DNA from: a bacterium
GTDB taxonomy: Archaea > Thermoproteota > Nitrososphaeria > Nitrososphaerales > CADDZS01
DNA: 15,865 nt
Direction of reading: 5' to 3'
Assembly: GCA_027310845.1 (NCBI GenBank)
Contig: DAIDAB010000003.1
Span: 1 to 15,865 of the forward strand
In this document: piece by piece, positions 6,058 through 13,143 of the stretch
How the letters are laid out: each line of letters starts with the position of its first letter
Numbering within the stretch: position 1 is the first letter of the stretch
Translations under genes and position numbers: made by a program
Notes under the pieces: model-generated
Told to the model about the DNA's origin: nothing
The model's input: the letters and a program-made list of their open reading frames with translations, nothing else
The model's database searches: none

Positions 6058-6065
6058 TTTATAAA
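6058..6065. promoter_or_regulatory. Palindromic TATA box shared by mtnA and the endonuclease gene
   Basis: TTTATAAA is its own reverse complement and is the only TATA-like element in the 52 bp between the divergent starts. A typical 26-bp spacing predicts a minus-strand start near 6035 (5 nt before the mtnA ATG) and a plus-strand start near 6087, at or just after the ATG at 6083. The plus transcript would therefore be leaderless or begin translation further in. Confidence 0.6.
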
Positions 6066-6082
6066 CGAGTACGTGACAGTCG

Positions 6083-6757
6083 ATGAGATGCCGCCTCTTA
6101 AAGAAGGGAAGGCGGGGGAGTTTTTTCAATTTGAGCAATGCTGAGAACACAGAATCTTCGAAGGTGAGCCAAGAACCAGCCCCGATGGTTCAGGCCTCTC
6201 CAGCAAAAGGCGAGGAGGAGATTCAGCAGATCTTTCAAGCAGTCCACTCAAAAAAAATCGGATTCACGGTGCTTGAAAAAGATGAAGATGCAAAGCTCTT
6301 GGAATCCAAGGGTTTTGGAGTTAGAGAGAACGATCAGTTCCACTTGAAAGATTACGAAGTGCTCTATCTGATGTTCACGGGAAAGCTCAAGCTGAGGCGG
6401 GTAAAGAGCGAGGCAAGTTTCGAAGAGTTTGTGGACTTCGCTCTAACTAGAGATGAGACTGCTTGGACTAGATTCCTGATATTCCGGGATCTTCGCACTA
6501 GGGGGTATGTCGTGCGTGAGGGTTTTGGATTCCCAATTGATTTCCGCGTATATGACCGAGGTGATTACGGCGCCAAGGCCGCAAAGTACATAGTGTTTGG
6601 TTTGAATGAGGGAAAGACCATGAGTGTGGGGGATCTCAAAAAGAACATCGAGGAAATGGCAACGATGGGAAAGGAGGCCGTTGTCGCAGTCGTCGAGAGA
6701 AGAGGCGAGGTCATCTACTACAAGGTTGGTAAATGGCATCCTGTCAAAGCACTTTGA
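6083..6757 (+). CDS. tRNA-splicing endonuclease subunit (EndA family), catalytic His missing
   Basis: Up to 224 residues. The C-terminal ~140 match the archaeal intron endonuclease fold: an N-domain block DYEVLYLMFTGKLKL (90-104), then FLIFRDLRTRGYVVREG (131-147), FRVYDRG (154-160), and a final sheet EAVVAVVERRGEVIYYKV (198-215). The family cuts BHB motifs using Tyr, His and Lys. Here Tyr157 and Lys197 are in place, but the position of the His (HS.YLV in homologues) reads AAKYIV, so His is replaced by Ala166. That pattern suits the structural subunit of a heterotetrameric (alpha2 beta2) enzyme, with the catalytic partner elsewhere. The N-terminal 40 residues are not family-like. Given the TATA position, true starts could be TTG 6131, GTG 6161 or ATG 6185. 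It is divergent from the intron-bearing mtnA. Confidence 0.85.
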   Translation: MRCRLLKKGRRGSFFNLSNAENTESSKVSQEPAPMVQASPAKGEEEIQQIFQAVHSKKIGFTVLEKDEDAKLLESKGFGVRENDQFHLKDYEVLYLMFTGKLKLRRVKSEASFEEFVDFALTRDETAWTRFLIFRDLRTRGYVVREGFGFPIDFRVYDRGDYGAKAAKYIVFGLNEGKTMSVGDLKKNIEEMATMGKEAVVAVVERRGEVIYYKVGKWHPVKAL

Positions 6758-6800
6758 TCTGCGCAATCTTGCGTAGTGCTAAGTGTATTTCGCGCTAGAC

Positions 6801-6808
6801 CTTATATC
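6801..6808 (+). promoter_or_regulatory. TATA box for the sugar nucleotidyltransferase gene
   Basis: CTTATATC is centred about 37 bp before the ATG at 6842. A start about 26 bp downstream gives a leader of roughly 10 nt. No Shine-Dalgarno is seen, which fits short-leader archaeal transcripts. Confidence 0.5.
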
Positions 6809-6841
6809 CACTGAGTTATTCGAGTATATCAGCATCGGAAA

Positions 6842-7558
6842 ATGAAAGCAGTGATACTTGCGGGCGGCTATGGAAAGCGCCTGAAACCATTGACCGACGA
6901 CAAACCCAAGCCCATGGTCGAAGTGGCAGGCGTTCCAATCCTCGAGTGGCAGATTGACTGGCTTGAACGATACCACATCAAGGAAATTGTGATATGTACA
7001 GGATACCTCAAGAACACAGTCATCGACCACATTGGAAGCGGCCAGAAGTACGGGGTGAGCGTCGGATACTCTGTCGAAGAAGAGCCTCTTGGAACTGCAG
7101 GTGCAATCAAGAATGCAAAATCTCTCATAAGCGGAGATCATTTTCTGGTGATGAACGGAGACATATTGACTGATCTTGATCCCTGGAAGCTTGTCAAGGA
7201 ACTCGAAACTTCAAAGAACGCAATGTGCTCAATTGCTGCAGTCCCGCTTCGAAGCCCCTATGGCATCATTGAGATAGATGACGGGCTGGCGCTTGGTTTT
7301 AGGGAAAAGCCCACTCTCGCAGATTACTGGATCAACGCCGGGGTATATTGCCTTTCAACTCAAATGTTGTTATTGCTCCCAGGAAACGGGAATCTTGAAG
7401 CCTCTGTCCTCCCCAAGCTCGCTAGGGAGGGAAAAATACGAGTGACAAAGTACAACAAGGTAAGATGGAGATCTATCGACACACATAAGGACATCGAGGA
7501 AGCATTGAAAGAGTTCGGCGACCTCGTGCCCAAGAAGACAAATGGAAAGGAGAAATGA
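6842..7558 (+). CDS. Sugar-1-phosphate nucleotidyltransferase (mannose/heptose-1-P guanylyltransferase type)
   Basis: The predicted protein is 238 residues starting at ATG 6842. It shows the NTP-transferase signature LAGGYGKRLKPLTDDKPKPM (6-25), the G-T-A-G segment PLGTAGAIKNA, the metal-binding strand VMNGDILTDLD, and the sugar-site features FREKP and YWINAGVYCL. The enzyme couples a sugar 1-phosphate to an NTP to give an NDP-sugar in the cytoplasm. The single-domain length (no left-handed helix C-terminus) matches mannose-1-phosphate guanylyltransferases and the heptose-1-phosphate guanylyltransferase HddC better than GlmU or full-length glucose-1-phosphate enzymes. Nucleotide and sugar specificity cannot be read from sequence. 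The HldE-like kinase on the minus strand makes the heptose option worth considering. The gene is followed, after 84 bp, by a lipid enzyme on the same strand. Confidence 0.87.
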   Translation: MKAVILAGGYGKRLKPLTDDKPKPMVEVAGVPILEWQIDWLERYHIKEIVICTGYLKNTVIDHIGSGQKYGVSVGYSVEEEPLGTAGAIKNAKSLISGDHFLVMNGDILTDLDPWKLVKELETSKNAMCSIAAVPLRSPYGIIEIDDGLALGFREKPTLADYWINAGVYCLSTQMLLLLPGNGNLEASVLPKLAREGKIRVTKYNKVRWRSIDTHKDIEEALKEFGDLVPKKTNGKEK

Positions 7559-7613
7559 AAGTGTCTTCGCCGAGGAATCTGCAGACTATCTTCATTGGCA
7601 GAAAGTGTCCTAA

Positions 7614-7627
7614 CTTCTAGCTAGAAG
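7614..7627. promoter_or_regulatory. 14-bp perfect palindrome upstream of the UbiA gene
   Basis: CTTCTAGCTAGAAG equals its own reverse complement and ends 15 bp before the TTG start of the prenyltransferase. The size and place fit a dimeric repressor operator. No second copy was noticed in the window. Confidence 0.3.
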
Positions 7628-7642
7628 CGGGTCACGGACAGA

Positions 7643-8518
7643 TTGCAGTCGACCAGAGCAAGTACAAGAGACTGGATTTCTCTCATCCGACCTGCGAACT
7701 CGGTCATGGTTGGTTTTGCCGTAGTCGTCGGAATCGCTGTCTCATCGAACCAGCTGGCACAGATCCTTTCCGTGAAGTCGTTGCTCGGGTTTCTCACCGG
7801 ATTCTCAATATCTTCATTCTCGATGGTGACAAACGACATCTATGATGTGGGTGTAGACAAAGTCAACCAGCCTGAGAGGCCACTTGCGAATGAGAAGATA
7901 AGCATCAAACAGGCAGAGGGGTTGGCAATACCAATCCTAGTTATGGGGCTAGCAGTCGCCGGGTTGCTTGGCGTTGCCACTTTTGCGATAGCCTCAATTT
8001 TTGCCGCCATTGGCTGGTACTACAATTATCACGGAAAAGAACTTGGACTGGCAGGAAACGCACTGGTTGCATTATCACTTGCGATCCCGTACATTTATGG
8101 CGCGGTCGAACTAGAAATCTATTCGATAAACCTGGCGTACCTTCTAGCCCTCACCTCGTTTCTGGCAGGACTCGGGAGGGAAGTTCTCAAAGGCATATCA
8201 GATGTAGAGGGCGACAAGATAAGGAAGATTCGCACTGTAGCCTTGGTTCATGGGGTGAATACTGCTAAGCATACTGCTTCCGCTCTCTTCATGTCAGCTG
8301 TAATCTCTAGCTCCTTCCCAGTGCTCGCAGACTTGCTTGGATCAAGTCTTTTTGTGTACCTGGAGCTCGTGTCCATACCTGACGCAATTTTCTTGTACCT
8401 TGTGGCAAGAACTATGATGATGAAAGAGAATTCCGAATCACTCAGACTAAAAGGAATCGCACTTTTAGGAATGCTTCTTGGGCTTTTGGCTTATCTTGTG
8501 GCTGGCCTCTATATCTGA
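7643..8518 (+). CDS. UbiA prenyltransferase, likely digeranylgeranylglyceryl phosphate synthase
   Basis: The predicted protein is 291 residues. The start is TTG 7643, placing about 10 residues before the conserved DWISLIRPAN, as usual in the family. It is an integral membrane protein with about eight to nine hydrophobic helices. The two Asp-rich prenyl-diphosphate motifs are NDIYDVGVD (64-72) and DVEGD (187-191), the latter inside GREVLKGISDVEGDKIRKIRT. That wording is typical of DGGGP synthase, which adds the second geranylgeranyl chain to GGGP in archaeal membrane lipid synthesis. Quinone or haem UbiA paralogues share the motifs, so the substrate is inferred from family resemblance. A 14-bp palindrome precedes the gene, and rfcL follows 66 bp downstream with its own TATA box. 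Confidence 0.85.
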   Translation: MQSTRASTRDWISLIRPANSVMVGFAVVVGIAVSSNQLAQILSVKSLLGFLTGFSISSFSMVTNDIYDVGVDKVNQPERPLANEKISIKQAEGLAIPILVMGLAVAGLLGVATFAIASIFAAIGWYYNYHGKELGLAGNALVALSLAIPYIYGAVELEIYSINLAYLLALTSFLAGLGREVLKGISDVEGDKIRKIRTVALVHGVNTAKHTASALFMSAVISSSFPVLADLLGSSLFVYLELVSIPDAIFLYLVARTMMMKENSESLRLKGIALLGMLLGLLAYLVAGLYI

Positions 8519-8536
8519 GCTCGTTGATGCTAAACT

Positions 8537-8543
8537 CTATATC
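8537..8543 (+). promoter_or_regulatory. TATA box for rfcL
   Basis: CTATATC lies about 45 bp before the ATG at 8585 in the short gap after the UbiA gene. It predicts a transcript start near 8566 and a leader of about 19 nt. Confidence 0.45.
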
Positions 8544-8584
8544 AAGTCGCTTTTCAAAACACTTCTGCTCTGGACTAATCTACA

Positions 8585-9766
8585 ATGATGCTTTCTGAAC
8601 GCCTCCGGCCGAAGAGAATCAGCGAGATCATTGGCAACGAGCGGGCTAGACTAGAGCTTGTGAAATGGCTGAAGAACTGGAAAATCGGCTCAAAAGCAGT
8701 GCTCTTGACTGGCCCTCCAGGCGTGGGTAAGTCCACATCAATCTACGCTGTGGCGAGAGAGTTTGGCTACACAGTAATTGAGTACAACGCAAGCGATGTC
8801 AGGACGAGGGAAAAATTGAAGGGAACTCTTGGGCCTGCGCTCATCAATGCTTCCATATTAGGCAGCGATGAGAAATTGATGGTCTTCCTCGATGAAGTGG
8901 ATGGACTTTCTGGGCGATCAGATTATGCCGGGTCCGAGTTTATTCTTGATTTCATCGAGAACAGCAGGATTCCTGTTGCGATGGCTGCCAATGTTGAAGA
9001 CGATCCTAAGCTTAAGAAGATTGAGCAGAAATCAATTGTGTTGAGGTTCAAGGCCATTGACGCGCAGCTACTCTACGTATACCTCAAAGCAGTTTCAAGG
9101 CGCGAACATATCAAATCAAGCGAGGCGGCTCTTGACAAGATTGCTGCCAACAGCAGAGGAGATGTCAGGTTTGCCCTTAATCTTCTCCAAAGCATCGTAG
9201 CAGAAGACGCTTCAATTGCTCACACAGACAGACAGTTTTTCAGCGATGCCTCTGCAATCGATGCAATCCTGGGGGCGAACACATTGGAAGAGGCTGTGGC
9301 ACTCTTTAGGCAATTTGATGCCCGACCATACGATAGAATCAGGGCGATTTACGACAGTGTGGTTTCAGCGAAAACATTGAGCATCGAAGTCAAGTCAAAG
9401 GCCTTGGATCTGATGTCTGACGCAGACATCCTTGTTGCCAGGATAAATAGAGAGCAAAACTGGAGGCTTTTACGATATTTTGACAGGTATCTTGCACTCG
9501 CAATTTGTGTCAAGAACCTAAAACGCGTGGATTCTAGCATTCCCTGGAACCTCAAACTTGCGATATGGAACGACGGGCGAGTGATTCGGGGGCTGCAGCA
9601 ACGTTTCTCAGAGATCTATCATGTGGGCAAATCCGACTTTTCAGATTTTTATTTGCCCTATTTTTCCTATTATTTCAAGAACAATCCAAAAGCCTTTGAG
9701 GCATTTATCTCAAGATACGAATTGGGAGATCCGGAAAGACGAGTTATTCCGAAAATTGCAAAGTGA
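8585..9766 (+). CDS. rfcL: Replication factor C large subunit (clamp loader)
   Basis: The predicted protein is 393 residues starting at ATG 8585 (a second ATG follows directly). It is an AAA+ ATPase that loads the PCNA sliding clamp with the RFC small subunits. The N-terminal box LSERLRPKRISEIIGNE, Walker A GPPGVGKST (43-51), the strand IEYNASDVRTREKL, Walker B MVFLDEVDG (99-107) and the sensor-1 region VAMAANVEDD are all present, followed by RGDVRFALNLLQSI (sensor 2 helix). The small-subunit SRC arginine-finger motif is absent, as expected for the large subunit. The C-terminal part is at the short end for the family, and I do not see a clear PCNA-binding box at its end. The stop overlaps the next frame by about 11 bp if that gene starts at 9756. 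Confidence 0.95.
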   Translation: MMLSERLRPKRISEIIGNERARLELVKWLKNWKIGSKAVLLTGPPGVGKSTSIYAVAREFGYTVIEYNASDVRTREKLKGTLGPALINASILGSDEKLMVFLDEVDGLSGRSDYAGSEFILDFIENSRIPVAMAANVEDDPKLKKIEQKSIVLRFKAIDAQLLYVYLKAVSRREHIKSSEAALDKIAANSRGDVRFALNLLQSIVAEDASIAHTDRQFFSDASAIDAILGANTLEEAVALFRQFDARPYDRIRAIYDSVVSAKTLSIEVKSKALDLMSDADILVARINREQNWRLLRYFDRYLALAICVKNLKRVDSSIPWNLKLAIWNDGRVIRGLQQRFSEIYHVGKSDFSDFYLPYFSYYFKNNPKAFEAFISRYELGDPERRVIPKIAK

Positions 9767-10100
9767 TTTGAACTTGCGAAAAAGGCTCGAAATGAACAAG
9801 TGGTTCTCCCTTCCACGCATAGGTGCAGAATACTTTGCAGAGATTCGCAGAGCACGGGTTGCATATGATTCAAAGTTTGGTTTTAAGCTCACTCCAGAGA
9901 CAGACTTGGAGAGCGTTCTTTCAATACTTTCAAGGGCGCTTGGCGAAGATTACGAGCTCCGAGCATCATGCTTCGTCTGCGATGGCCCACTTGGGGACGG
10001 GGAGAAGGCAGGAACGTTGCTATGCTCAGGTTGCGCATCGTCCGATGATGCATATGTTCTCTATACGATGAAGTTTGCGGCGCTAATGGATCGGATGTGA
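9756..10100 (+). CDS. Zinc-ribbon protein of unknown function, overlapping the rfcL end
   Basis: About 114 residues if it starts at TTG 9756 (overlapping the rfcL stop); ATG 9792 is the alternative (102 residues). The frame is open further left inside rfcL, but that translation is not protein-like. The N-terminal part is helical and charged (LRKRLEMNKWFSLPRIGAEYFAEIRRARVAY). The C-terminal half holds a four-cysteine zinc site, CFVC...CSGC, with 16 residues between the pairs. The overlap suggests translational coupling to rfcL and therefore perhaps a role near replication or repair, but that is inference from position only. The family is not recognised. Confidence 0.7.
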   Translation: MQSDLNLRKRLEMNKWFSLPRIGAEYFAEIRRARVAYDSKFGFKLTPETDLESVLSILSRALGEDYELRASCFVCDGPLGDGEKAGTLLCSGCASSDDAYVLYTMKFAALMDRM

Positions 10101-10127
10101 TGCGGAACAATCTGTTCTTTGTGGAAG

Positions 10128-10136
10128 ACTTATGAA
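10128..10136 (+). promoter_or_regulatory. Possible TATA element for the gene at 10160
   Basis: ACTTATGAA is centred about 28 bp before the ATG at 10160, which would give a leaderless transcript. It is a weak match to the consensus, supported mainly by the spacing. Confidence 0.3.
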
Positions 10137-10159
10137 TCTGAATCTAGGCTAACAAACGC

Positions 10160-10591
10160 ATGTCAGTGCCGCAACAGCAAAAAGAACATTCACATGATTT
10201 CAGGTATTATGCATGCATTAATCTTTGGGATAACGGTGAAACGGTTGCAGCTGTCGATGTATGGCGGTGCTCCATCTGTCACGTCAAAGGGACTGAACTC
10301 CGCGCGCAAGGATTGAACAACCTCGCTGCGGAAGCAGGATTTCGGGAGCTTGACGGGCCTGATTCGAACTGGTTGGTATTTGTGTGTGGAGCTGAAGAAC
10401 GACTGAAATTCGAACTGTTGAACTTGCATGTTGGTGATACGATCAAACACGAATGTGTTGAGAAGTCACCGCCGATCAGAGTTGGTTCAGGGTACAAACT
10501 AGAGGACAAGAACGACAGGTTTCACAAGATCGAAAGCATCGAGAACTATCTCAACGAAACGTTGGATTTGGCCCTGCCCAGACATCAGTAG
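10160..10591 (+). CDS. Hypothetical protein with a CxxC motif
   Basis: The predicted protein is 143 residues starting at ATG 10160. It begins with a His-containing segment (KEHSHDFRYYACINLWDNGE), then WRCSICHVKGTELR (about 35-48), and ends with an acidic, helical part (FHKIESIENYLNETLDLALP). The C-x2-C plus nearby His and a lone Cys at about 19 could bind zinc. The middle contains a strand-like WLVFVCGAEERLKFEL. No transmembrane segment or known domain is recognised. It converges with a minus-strand zinc-ribbon gene, the two stops being 3 bp apart. The regular coding pattern and ATG start favour a real gene. Confidence 0.65.
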   Translation: MSVPQQQKEHSHDFRYYACINLWDNGETVAAVDVWRCSICHVKGTELRAQGLNNLAAEAGFRELDGPDSNWLVFVCGAEERLKFELLNLHVGDTIKHECVEKSPPIRVGSGYKLEDKNDRFHKIESIENYLNETLDLALPRHQ

Positions 10592-10594
10592 ACT

Positions 10595-10777
10595 CTAGAG
10601 TACTTTTGGTTGCTTTGCATGTTGCTCTTCGACTGGCAGGTTCTTGTAGTTTGATTTGTATTTGCTCATGTCAGCAATTACGAAATGGCATACTTCGCAC
10701 TCCCAAACCGTCCCTTCGTTTGTGCGCCGCAAAACAAACGGCCTGATCTTCTGTTCCTTTTCGCAAAAGTTATTCAT
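10595..10777 (-). CDS. Zinc-ribbon miniprotein at the end of the pentose phosphate operon
   Basis: 60 residues from ATG 10777 (a GTG five codons upstream is also open). It contains a Cys near the N-terminus (NNFCEKE) and the knuckle VWECEVCHFVI, then a basic C-terminus rich in Lys and Tyr. One Cys, the CxxC and the adjacent His could together form a zinc site. It starts 33 bp after the transaldolase stop on the same strand, so it is probably the last gene of that operon. No family is recognised. The role could be regulatory or RNA/DNA-binding, but this is a guess. Confidence 0.6.
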   Translation of the reverse strand: MNNFCEKEQKIRPFVLRRTNEGTVWECEVCHFVIADMSKYKSNYKNLPVEEQHAKQPKVL

Positions 10778-10810
10778 ATTGCGACTACACACTTCGGACC
10801 TAAGCCAAGC

Positions 10811-11482
10811 TCATCTTTCAACTGTAATCTTTGGAGTGGAGCTCTTGGTCTTTTTCCAATCTTCAAGGAATCGTGCTAGACCAATGTCGGTTAGTGGATG
10901 CGCCATCATCTTTCCAAGGACGTCAGGGGGAAGAGTTACAATGTCTGCACCGATCTTCGCGGCCTCTATCACGTGGAGTGGATGGCGTACACTTGCAACG
11001 AGGATCTCACATTCGAAATCATAGTTGCTGAATATTGTCTTTATGTCCTTCACAACATCCATGCCAATATCTCCAATATCGTCAAGCCTTCCGATAAAAG
11101 GGCTAACATAACTCGAACCTGCTTTGGCTGCTAAGAGAGCCTGATTTGCTGAGAAGATCAGCGTAACATTTGTGCGAATCTGTTCACTCCTGAGCGCTCT
11201 CACAGCCTTTAGCCCATCGGGAGTCATTGGGACTTTCACAACGACGTTTTTTCCGTACTTGGAGAGTGTTCGTCCTTCGCGAATCATTCCTTGAAAATCG
11301 GTGCTGATGACCTCAAGGCTGATTGGACCCTTGACAGTTCTCACGATCTCGACCATGATGTCTTCGACATCGCCGCCCTCCTTCGCAAGCAGCGACGGGT
11401 TGGTCGTGATACCGTCGACAAGGCCCAAGTCATTGTATTTTCTGATCGAGTCAAGGTTGGCAGTATCAAGAAAAATCTTCAT
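10811..11482 (-). CDS. tal: Transaldolase (TalC/MipB family)
   Basis: 223 residues from ATG 11482, the normal size for the short transaldolase/fructose-6-phosphate aldolase group. The start MKIFLDTANLDSIRKYNDLG and GITTNPSLLAKEG are diagnostic. The Schiff-base lysine lies in NVVVKVPMT, TNVTLIFSANQALLAAKAG follows, and FIGRLDDIG closes the barrel motif. The enzyme transfers a dihydroxyacetone unit between sedoheptulose 7-phosphate and glyceraldehyde 3-phosphate in the cytoplasm. Whether this member is a transaldolase or a fructose-6-phosphate aldolase cannot be settled by eye. The two transketolase genes and the epimerase next door favour transaldolase. It follows the transketolase C-part by 11 bp. 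Confidence 0.93.
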   Translation of the reverse strand: MKIFLDTANLDSIRKYNDLGLVDGITTNPSLLAKEGGDVEDIMVEIVRTVKGPISLEVISTDFQGMIREGRTLSKYGKNVVVKVPMTPDGLKAVRALRSEQIRTNVTLIFSANQALLAAKAGSSYVSPFIGRLDDIGDIGMDVVKDIKTIFSNYDFECEILVASVRHPLHVIEAAKIGADIVTLPPDVLGKMMAHPLTDIGLARFLEDWKKTKSSTPKITVER

Positions 11483-11493
11483 TGGTTATTCGC

Positions 11494-12486
11494 CTATCTC
11501 TGATTGGCGCCTCTTAGCTCGAGCACTCTGTTTGCTATATTATTTGCTGTCAATCCGTATTTGACCATAAGCTCAGCTTGCTCACCAGACTCGCCGAAGG
11601 TGTCCATAGTCCCCACTCTTCTCATCATTACCGGATATCTCTCAGAAAGCACCTCTGCCACCGCGCCTCCGAGACCTCCCATGATGTTGTGTTCCTCCGC
11701 AGTCACTACCGCACCAGTTGCTTTCGCAGTCTTTACAACAGCGTCGGCATCGAGTGGTTTTATAGTGTGCATGTCATACACTGCCACTGACAGGGAGTCT
11801 TCTGAAGCAAGTTTCTTTGCGGCAAGGAGAGCTTCGTACACCAATAATCCGCAGGCTAATATCGAGGCATCGCTCCCTTCTCTTAGGACAGTGACTTTTC
11901 CAAGATTGATGTTCTTAGTTGCCTGTTCGGGTGTGTAAATGATCGGACAGTTCGGCCTTGCGATTCTCATGTAAAATGGTCCTCGAGTTCTTGCTAGGAT
12001 CTCAACCAGTCTTGCTGTGGATGTGGGATCAGAGGGCACCACGACTTTCATATTAGGGATGGCACGCATCGTCGCGAGGTCTTCAAGCTCTTGATGAGAC
12101 GCGCCGTCGGGCCCGACGCTTATTCCTGCGTGAGAAGCCACGAGTTTCATGTTGACTTCCGGATAGGCGATAGCGTTTCGCATTTGGTCGACACATTTTC
12201 CTGGCGCAAAGACAGCATAAGTGCTCGCAAACGCGACCTTCCCGGCCATTGCTAGTCCTGCAGCAACGGAAACCAGATTTTGTTCAGCAATTCCAACGTT
12301 GAAGAATCTCTCCGGAAATTTCTCGCCGAAGATCGATGTTTTGATCGAGCCAGTGGTATCTGCTCCGACCACCACAAGTTCTTTGATTTCCTCACCCAGC
12401 CTAGCAAGCGTTTCGCCGTATGCATCCCTCATCGATGACATCTTTGGTTTCTCCAAAATGTGGCCCATCTCATCCACGCTAAGCAT
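11494..12486 (-). CDS. Transketolase, C-terminal subunit
   Basis: 330 residues from ATG 12486, which overlaps the epimerase stop by 8 bp and has AGGCGG about 9 bp upstream. A TTG at 12495 is the alternative. This gene carries the pyrimidine-binding and C-terminal domains: MRDAYGETLARLGEE, VVGADTTGS, FFNVGIAEQNLVSVAAGLAMAG (with the conserved catalytic Glu), AVFAPGKCVDQMRNAIAY, HAGISVGPDGASHQELEDLA, and RIARPNCP. With the N-part encoded two genes upstream it forms a heteromeric transketolase, a split common in archaea. It transfers two-carbon ketol groups between pentose, heptose and triose phosphates. The split halves are separated here by the epimerase gene. Confidence 0.93.
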   Translation of the reverse strand: MLSVDEMGHILEKPKMSSMRDAYGETLARLGEEIKELVVVGADTTGSIKTSIFGEKFPERFFNVGIAEQNLVSVAAGLAMAGKVAFASTYAVFAPGKCVDQMRNAIAYPEVNMKLVASHAGISVGPDGASHQELEDLATMRAIPNMKVVVPSDPTSTARLVEILARTRGPFYMRIARPNCPIIYTPEQATKNINLGKVTVLREGSDASILACGLLVYEALLAAKKLASEDSLSVAVYDMHTIKPLDADAVVKTAKATGAVVTAEEHNIMGGLGGAVAEVLSERYPVMMRRVGTMDTFGESGEQAELMVKYGLTANNIANRVLELRGANQR

Positions 12487-13141
12487 TTGTGACAACCGCC
12501 TTTCTCAGCTCCGTGATTGCAATCTCTGGGACTTTTTGTCCGAAAACAGAATTCCCAGCAACGAACACTGTGCCTCCGTTTTCGAAAACAAGTCTGGCAT
12601 TGCTGAGATCCACTCCGCCGTCTACCTCGATTTCAACTTGTCTCCGCGAGAACACTGTCGCCGCCTCCTTGATCTTTGGAACAACTTCGACCATGAACTT
12701 CTGTCCTGAGAATCCCGGATTGACAGTCATAATGGTGATCAAGCTGACGTCATGCGCTGAGAGGTCGAGGGAAGAAAGACTTGTCGCTGGTTTGAACGCG
12801 ACGCCGAGTCCCTTTCCATATCTCTTAACACTCCCCTCGATGGTGGCAAGTCCCTCTGGACTGACTGCCTCCGCATGAATCGTGACATAGTCTGCCCCAG
12901 CTTCTAGAAACTTGTCAACATATCTTTCCGGTTCTTCGATCATAAGGTGGCAATCAAGTGGAATCGACACAGCCTTGCGAAGGGATTTTACCAATCCTGG
13001 ACCAAAAGTTAGGTTCGGTGCGAAGCGTCCATCCATGATATCAATATGTATCCAGTCAGCACCCCATTTCTCGACTTTTGCGGCCTCTGCGGCAAGGTTG
13101 CCGTGATCACCAGCAAGTATGGATGGCGCGATCTTTACCAT
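12479..13141 (-). CDS. rpe: Ribulose-phosphate 3-epimerase
   Basis: 220 residues from ATG 13141. An upstream GTG is open, but the family starts exactly at MVKIAPSILAGD. Diagnostic blocks of this TIM-barrel metal enzyme are WIHIDIMDGRFAPNLTFGP, HLMIEEPERYV, TIHAEA, IMTVNPGFSGQKF and EVDGGV. It interconverts ribulose 5-phosphate and xylulose 5-phosphate, supplying the ketose donor for transketolase. It begins 2 bp after the transketolase N-part stop and overlaps the C-part start by 8 bp, so the three are tightly coupled. Confidence 0.95.
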   Translation of the reverse strand: MVKIAPSILAGDHGNLAAEAAKVEKWGADWIHIDIMDGRFAPNLTFGPGLVKSLRKAVSIPLDCHLMIEEPERYVDKFLEAGADYVTIHAEAVSPEGLATIEGSVKRYGKGLGVAFKPATSLSSLDLSAHDVSLITIMTVNPGFSGQKFMVEVVPKIKEAATVFSRRQVEIEVDGGVDLSNARLVFENGGTVFVAGNSVFGQKVPEIAITELRKAVVTNA

Positions 13142-13143
13142 TT

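Noticed and set aside
9621..9755. N-terminal extension of the zinc-ribbon gene inside rfcL
   Set aside because: These codons are an out-of-frame reading of the conserved rfcL end, and the residues are not protein-like; the start is placed at 9756 or 9792.
10656..11134. Several plus-strand frames over the zinc-ribbon miniprotein and transaldolase
   Set aside because: They are shadows of clearly conserved minus-strand genes.
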